Shown here: in pieces, positions 6,343 through 8,449 of the stretch
Numbering within the stretch: the first letter of the stretch is position 1
How the letters are laid out: the number at the start of each line of letters is the position of its first letter
Assembly: GCA_022707665.1 (NCBI GenBank)
Contig: JAKJAE010000047.1
Coordinates: forward strand, 1 to 8,449
Length of the DNA: 8,449 nt
Direction: 5' to 3'
Origin: Chloroflexota bacterium
GTDB taxonomy: Bacteria > Chloroflexota > Anaerolineae > B4-G1 > SLSP01
Position numbers and translations under genes: made by a program
The notes under the pieces: generated by a model
The model's input: the letters and a program-made list of their open reading frames with translations, nothing else
The model's database searches: none
What the model was told of the DNA's origin: nothing

Positions 6343-7593
6343 ATGAAACAGAAGGCGCTCGAGCCGGGATTGCTGGCGGTCTTCCGGTGGTTTGTCGCGG
6401 CGCGCTTGGTGGTGCTGGCGGCGATGGCGCTGGGTCAGGCGCTCTGGCGAAGGCCCCAGATCCTGCGTTACCCGGTCGTAGGCCTCGCCGAGGTCGTCGG
6501 GCTGCTGATCCTGCTTCTCTGGATGCGTCAGAAGTCCGGTGAGGCTTATCTGCCGTTTGCGCTCGCGATCGCCTCTTTTGGCCCCATCATCGAGCATACA
6601 TTGACGGTATCGCTGCGGATGTTGCGGGGTACGGCTGGGCAGGTTGCGATGGCCGATGCCTGGCAGTTGATCCTCGTGCTGCTGATCCCTTTGATCCTGG
6701 TCGCCTGGCAGTATGGATTCCGTGCGGTGCTTCTCTTCTGTGCGACGACAACCGCGTTGGATTTCCTGTTGACCGTGGTCCTGGCTGTCATCGGACGGTT
6801 CCGACCCGGGACTGCCGTGGCGCTGATCACCGTGAGAACGCTGCTCTATAGCCTTCTTGGGTATGTTGTTGATCGTCTGATGTCGGCGCAGCGCGAGCAA
6901 CGCACATCGTTAGCTGAGGCCCATGCGCGCCTTGCCGATTATGCTACGACACTTGAGCAGCTCACGGTGAGTCGCGAGCGCAACCGGCTGGCGCGTGAGT
7001 TGCACGACACGCTTGCCCACTCGTTGAGCGCGGTATCCGTGCAGTTGGAGGCGGTACGGTCGCTCTGGGATGCGGATCCCAAGTCGGCGCGGGAGATGCT
7101 CGACCGCTCGTTGCTGCTGACGCGTGAAGGTCTGACCGAAGCGCGTCAGGCCATCGGTGCTCTTCGAGCCGATCCCCTTGAGGACCTTGGCCTGGCATTG
7201 GCCCTTCAGCAGCTTGCGCGATCACAGGCCGAGCGAGCCGGCGCCGAGCTGATCCTGTCGGTACCCAAGACCGGTGATCTCCGGGGGGTTTTGTCTCCTT
7301 TTGCCGAACAGGGACTCTACCGCATCGCCAACGAGGCACTCGACAACGCTGTGCGCCATGCCCAGGCCAAGCGCCTCAGCCTCGTCCTTTCGCAGTCTCC
7401 GGAGAGCGTCTCGCTGGTTATCTCGGACGATGGCGTCGGCTTCAATCCCCGTGCAGCATCTTCCGAAGGGCACTACGGGTTACAGGGAATGCGCGAGCGC
7501 GCCGAGTTGATTGGTGCGAGACTTCAGATCACCAGCCACCCCGGTACCGGATCCACGGTGACGGTGACGGTGCCGACAGGGAACGAGGCGTGA
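6343..7593 (+). CDS. Sensor histidine kinase, HisKA_3 (NarL-partner) family, six membrane helices
   Basis: A 416-residue kinase that should autophosphorylate and pass phosphate to the regulator encoded next. The N-terminal half has about six membrane helices (near 10-32, 43-61, 69-91, 107-125, 127-151 and 158-178) with only short loops, so no extracytoplasmic sensor domain is apparent; this resembles intramembrane-sensing kinases. A helical linker leads to the HisKA_3 motif 'ERNRLARELHDTLAHS' with phospho-acceptor H221; D222 and H226 form the D-x-x-x-H version of the family's phosphatase motif. The ATPase domain shows the N-box 'NEALDNAVRHA', G1 'DDGVGF' and G2 'GHYGLQGMRERAELIGA'. The open frame extends 24 codons further to an ATG at 6271, and another ATG lies at 6334, but neither has a ribosome binding site and both lie upstream of the likely transcription start. 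I therefore choose the ATG at 6343, read from a leaderless mRNA. Confidence 0.9.
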   Translation: MKQKALEPGLLAVFRWFVAARLVVLAAMALGQALWRRPQILRYPVVGLAEVVGLLILLLWMRQKSGEAYLPFALAIASFGPIIEHTLTVSLRMLRGTAGQVAMADAWQLILVLLIPLILVAWQYGFRAVLLFCATTTALDFLLTVVLAVIGRFRPGTAVALITVRTLLYSLLGYVVDRLMSAQREQRTSLAEAHARLADYATTLEQLTVSRERNRLARELHDTLAHSLSAVSVQLEAVRSLWDADPKSAREMLDRSLLLTREGLTEARQAIGALRADPLEDLGLALALQQLARSQAERAGAELILSVPKTGDLRGVLSPFAEQGLYRIANEALDNAVRHAQAKRLSLVLSQSPESVSLVISDDGVGFNPRAASSEGHYGLQGMRERAELIGARLQITSHPGTGSTVTVTVPTGNEA

Positions 7594-7594
7594 C

Positions 7595-8245
7595 GTGATC
7601 AGAGTACTCATCTGTGACGATCAGGTTGTGGTCAGGGAGGGGTTGCGCGCAATCCTCAGTACCGCGCGCGATATTGAGGTGGTAGGCGAAGCGGGCGATG
7701 GCGCCGATGCTGTTGAAAAGGTTGCGCTACTGGCACCTGACGTGGTTCTGATGGACCTCAAGATGCCGGGCGTCAACGGTGTGCAGGCGACGAGGACGAT
7801 CCGCGATCGCTATCCCCGTACGCGCGTATTGGTGCTGACCACGTATGACGCGGACGAGTGGGTCTTCGATGCCGTCCGTAGCGGTGCCGGAGGTTACCTG
7901 CTGAAGGACACCTCTCGCGAAGGGCTGGTCAGCGCCATCAAGGGTACTGCTTCCGGGAAGAGCTTCATCGACCCGAGCATTGCGGGCAAGCTCCTCAGCC
8001 ATGTGGCGCGGAGTGCGCCGACAACGCAATCTACGGTAGTGGCTGACCTAACCGAGCGTGAGCTTGGGGTCCTGCGACTGCTCGCAAGAGGCCTGAGCAA
8101 CAGCGACATCGCGGAGCGCCTCTATCTGTCGGAAGGGACGGTCCGAAACTATGTGAGCAGCATCCTGACCAAGCTCGACGTCACCGATCGCACCCAGGCG
8201 GCTGTGCTCGCGCTGCGGTATGGACTGGCCGCCGACGACACGTAG
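7595..8245 (+). CDS. Response regulator, NarL/FixJ family
   Basis: A 216-residue transcription factor. The receiver domain (1 to about 118) has the acidic pair D8/D9, phospho-acceptor D54 in 'VVLMDLKMPG', T82 and K104 in 'YLLKD', all intact. A linker rich in Ala, Ser and Thr (about 138-150) leads to a LuxR-type helix-turn-helix (151-210) reading 'LTERELGVLRLLARGLSNSDIAERLYLSEGTVRNYVSSILTKL'. The start is GTG, one base after the kinase stop, with GAGG six bases ahead, so kinase and regulator are co-translated as a cognate pair. The targets are unknown. The divergent lipoprotein gene and the operon's own promoter are the obvious nearby candidates. Confidence 0.95.
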   Translation: MIRVLICDDQVVVREGLRAILSTARDIEVVGEAGDGADAVEKVALLAPDVVLMDLKMPGVNGVQATRTIRDRYPRTRVLVLTTYDADEWVFDAVRSGAGGYLLKDTSREGLVSAIKGTASGKSFIDPSIAGKLLSHVARSAPTTQSTVVADLTERELGVLRLLARGLSNSDIAERLYLSEGTVRNYVSSILTKLDVTDRTQAAVLALRYGLAADDT

Positions 8246-8301
8246 GACCGGAGCGAGGAGAGCCACCCGCCGGCGGCGCTCACATGCGACTCATAGGCCA
8301 A
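8246..8301. other. Convergent intergenic gap with a GC palindrome
   Basis: The regulator and the glycosylase fragment converge over 56 bases. CCGCCGGCGG (8267-8276) is a perfect ten-base palindrome, and GAGCG (8251-8255) can pair with CGCTC (8277-8281), so a hairpin could form on either strand and act as a bidirectional stop. There is no T-run and the stem is imperfect. Confidence 0.3.
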
Positions 8302-8449
8302 CTAGAGCGGCTGGCAGCCTTCACAGTAGTAGATGCTGCCGCCCAGGTAGGCCTCCTTGCGGATCGCGGCACCACACTCCGGGCAGGGCTGGTCTAGAGT
8401 GTTCCTGCTCAGCACCGTCCTGTAGCCCCCGGGTCGCCAGAACAAATCC
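8302..8449 (-). CDS. Fpg/Nei family DNA glycosylase, C-terminal zinc-finger fragment (N-terminus outside window)
   Basis: The last 48 codons of a minus-strand gene enter from the right edge and end at TAG (8302-8304). They contain the zinc ribbon C-P-E-C-G (visible residues 22-26) and C-E-G-C-Q (42-46), preceded by 'PGGYRTVLSRNT'. This is the C-terminal finger of formamidopyrimidine-DNA glycosylase / endonuclease VIII proteins, which excise oxidised bases. In classical Fpg the beta-hairpin of this finger carries a DNA-contacting Arg in a G-G-R segment; here the segment is G-G-S. This suggests the Nei-like or otherwise divergent branch, and for that reason I give no gene symbol. The catalytic N-terminus cannot be seen. 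Confidence 0.85.
   Translation of the reverse strand, partial: DLFWRPGGYRTVLSRNTLDQPCPECGAAIRKEAYLGGSIYYCEGCQPL

Noticed and set aside
6340..6900. 186-codon minus-strand frame opposite the kinase membrane domain
   Set aside because: It is a Gln/Arg/His-rich antisense shadow of membrane helices with no protein signature.

Overview
The window is GC-rich, non-redundantly coded bacterial DNA with eight full or nearly full genes, one gene fragment and short intergenic gaps. The gene mix is a Gld-type ABC exporter operon with a DUF4340 partner, a cytoplasmic-looking GH29 fucosidase, a NarL-type two-component pair with a six-helix sensor, and an Fpg/Nei glycosylase of the 'KEAYLGGSIYYC' type. Together with frequent GTG/TTG starts, this most resembles an uncultured Chloroflexota (Anaerolineae-like) genome. 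That placement is an inference from protein flavour; no phylogenetic marker is present.

Positions 1-3908 (minus strand) hold a tightly packed operon read from right to left. It encodes an ABC ATPase (GldA-like), an ABC-2 permease (GldF-like), a GldG-like auxiliary protein with an extracytoplasmic domain, and a DUF4340 membrane-anchored protein cut by the left window edge. The ATPase and permease overlap by one base and the other junctions are 2 to 19 bases, so the four proteins are probably one membrane complex.

Positions 3909-4209 are a 301-base non-coding gap with a weak promoter candidate for the ABC operon and a 30-base near-perfect palindrome behind the fucosidase gene. Positions 4210-5499 (minus) encode a GH29 alpha-L-fucosidase with no export signal. 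Positions 5666-6166 (minus) encode a small lipoprotein of no recognised family.

The lipoprotein gene is divergent from a two-component operon on the plus strand at 6343-8245, made of a six-transmembrane HisKA_3 histidine kinase and a NarL/FixJ response regulator separated by one base. The kinase has a perfect TATAAT positioned so that transcription would begin at, or one base before, its ATG, which suggests a leaderless mRNA. At the right edge (8302-8449, minus) is the C-terminal zinc finger of an Fpg/Nei DNA glycosylase, convergent with the regulator.

I see no mobile element, CRISPR array, RNA gene or clear novel system. The items most worth checking are the leaderless kinase start, the lipoprotein of unknown family facing the two-component pair, the Gld-like operon, and the U-tract-less hairpins behind genes.
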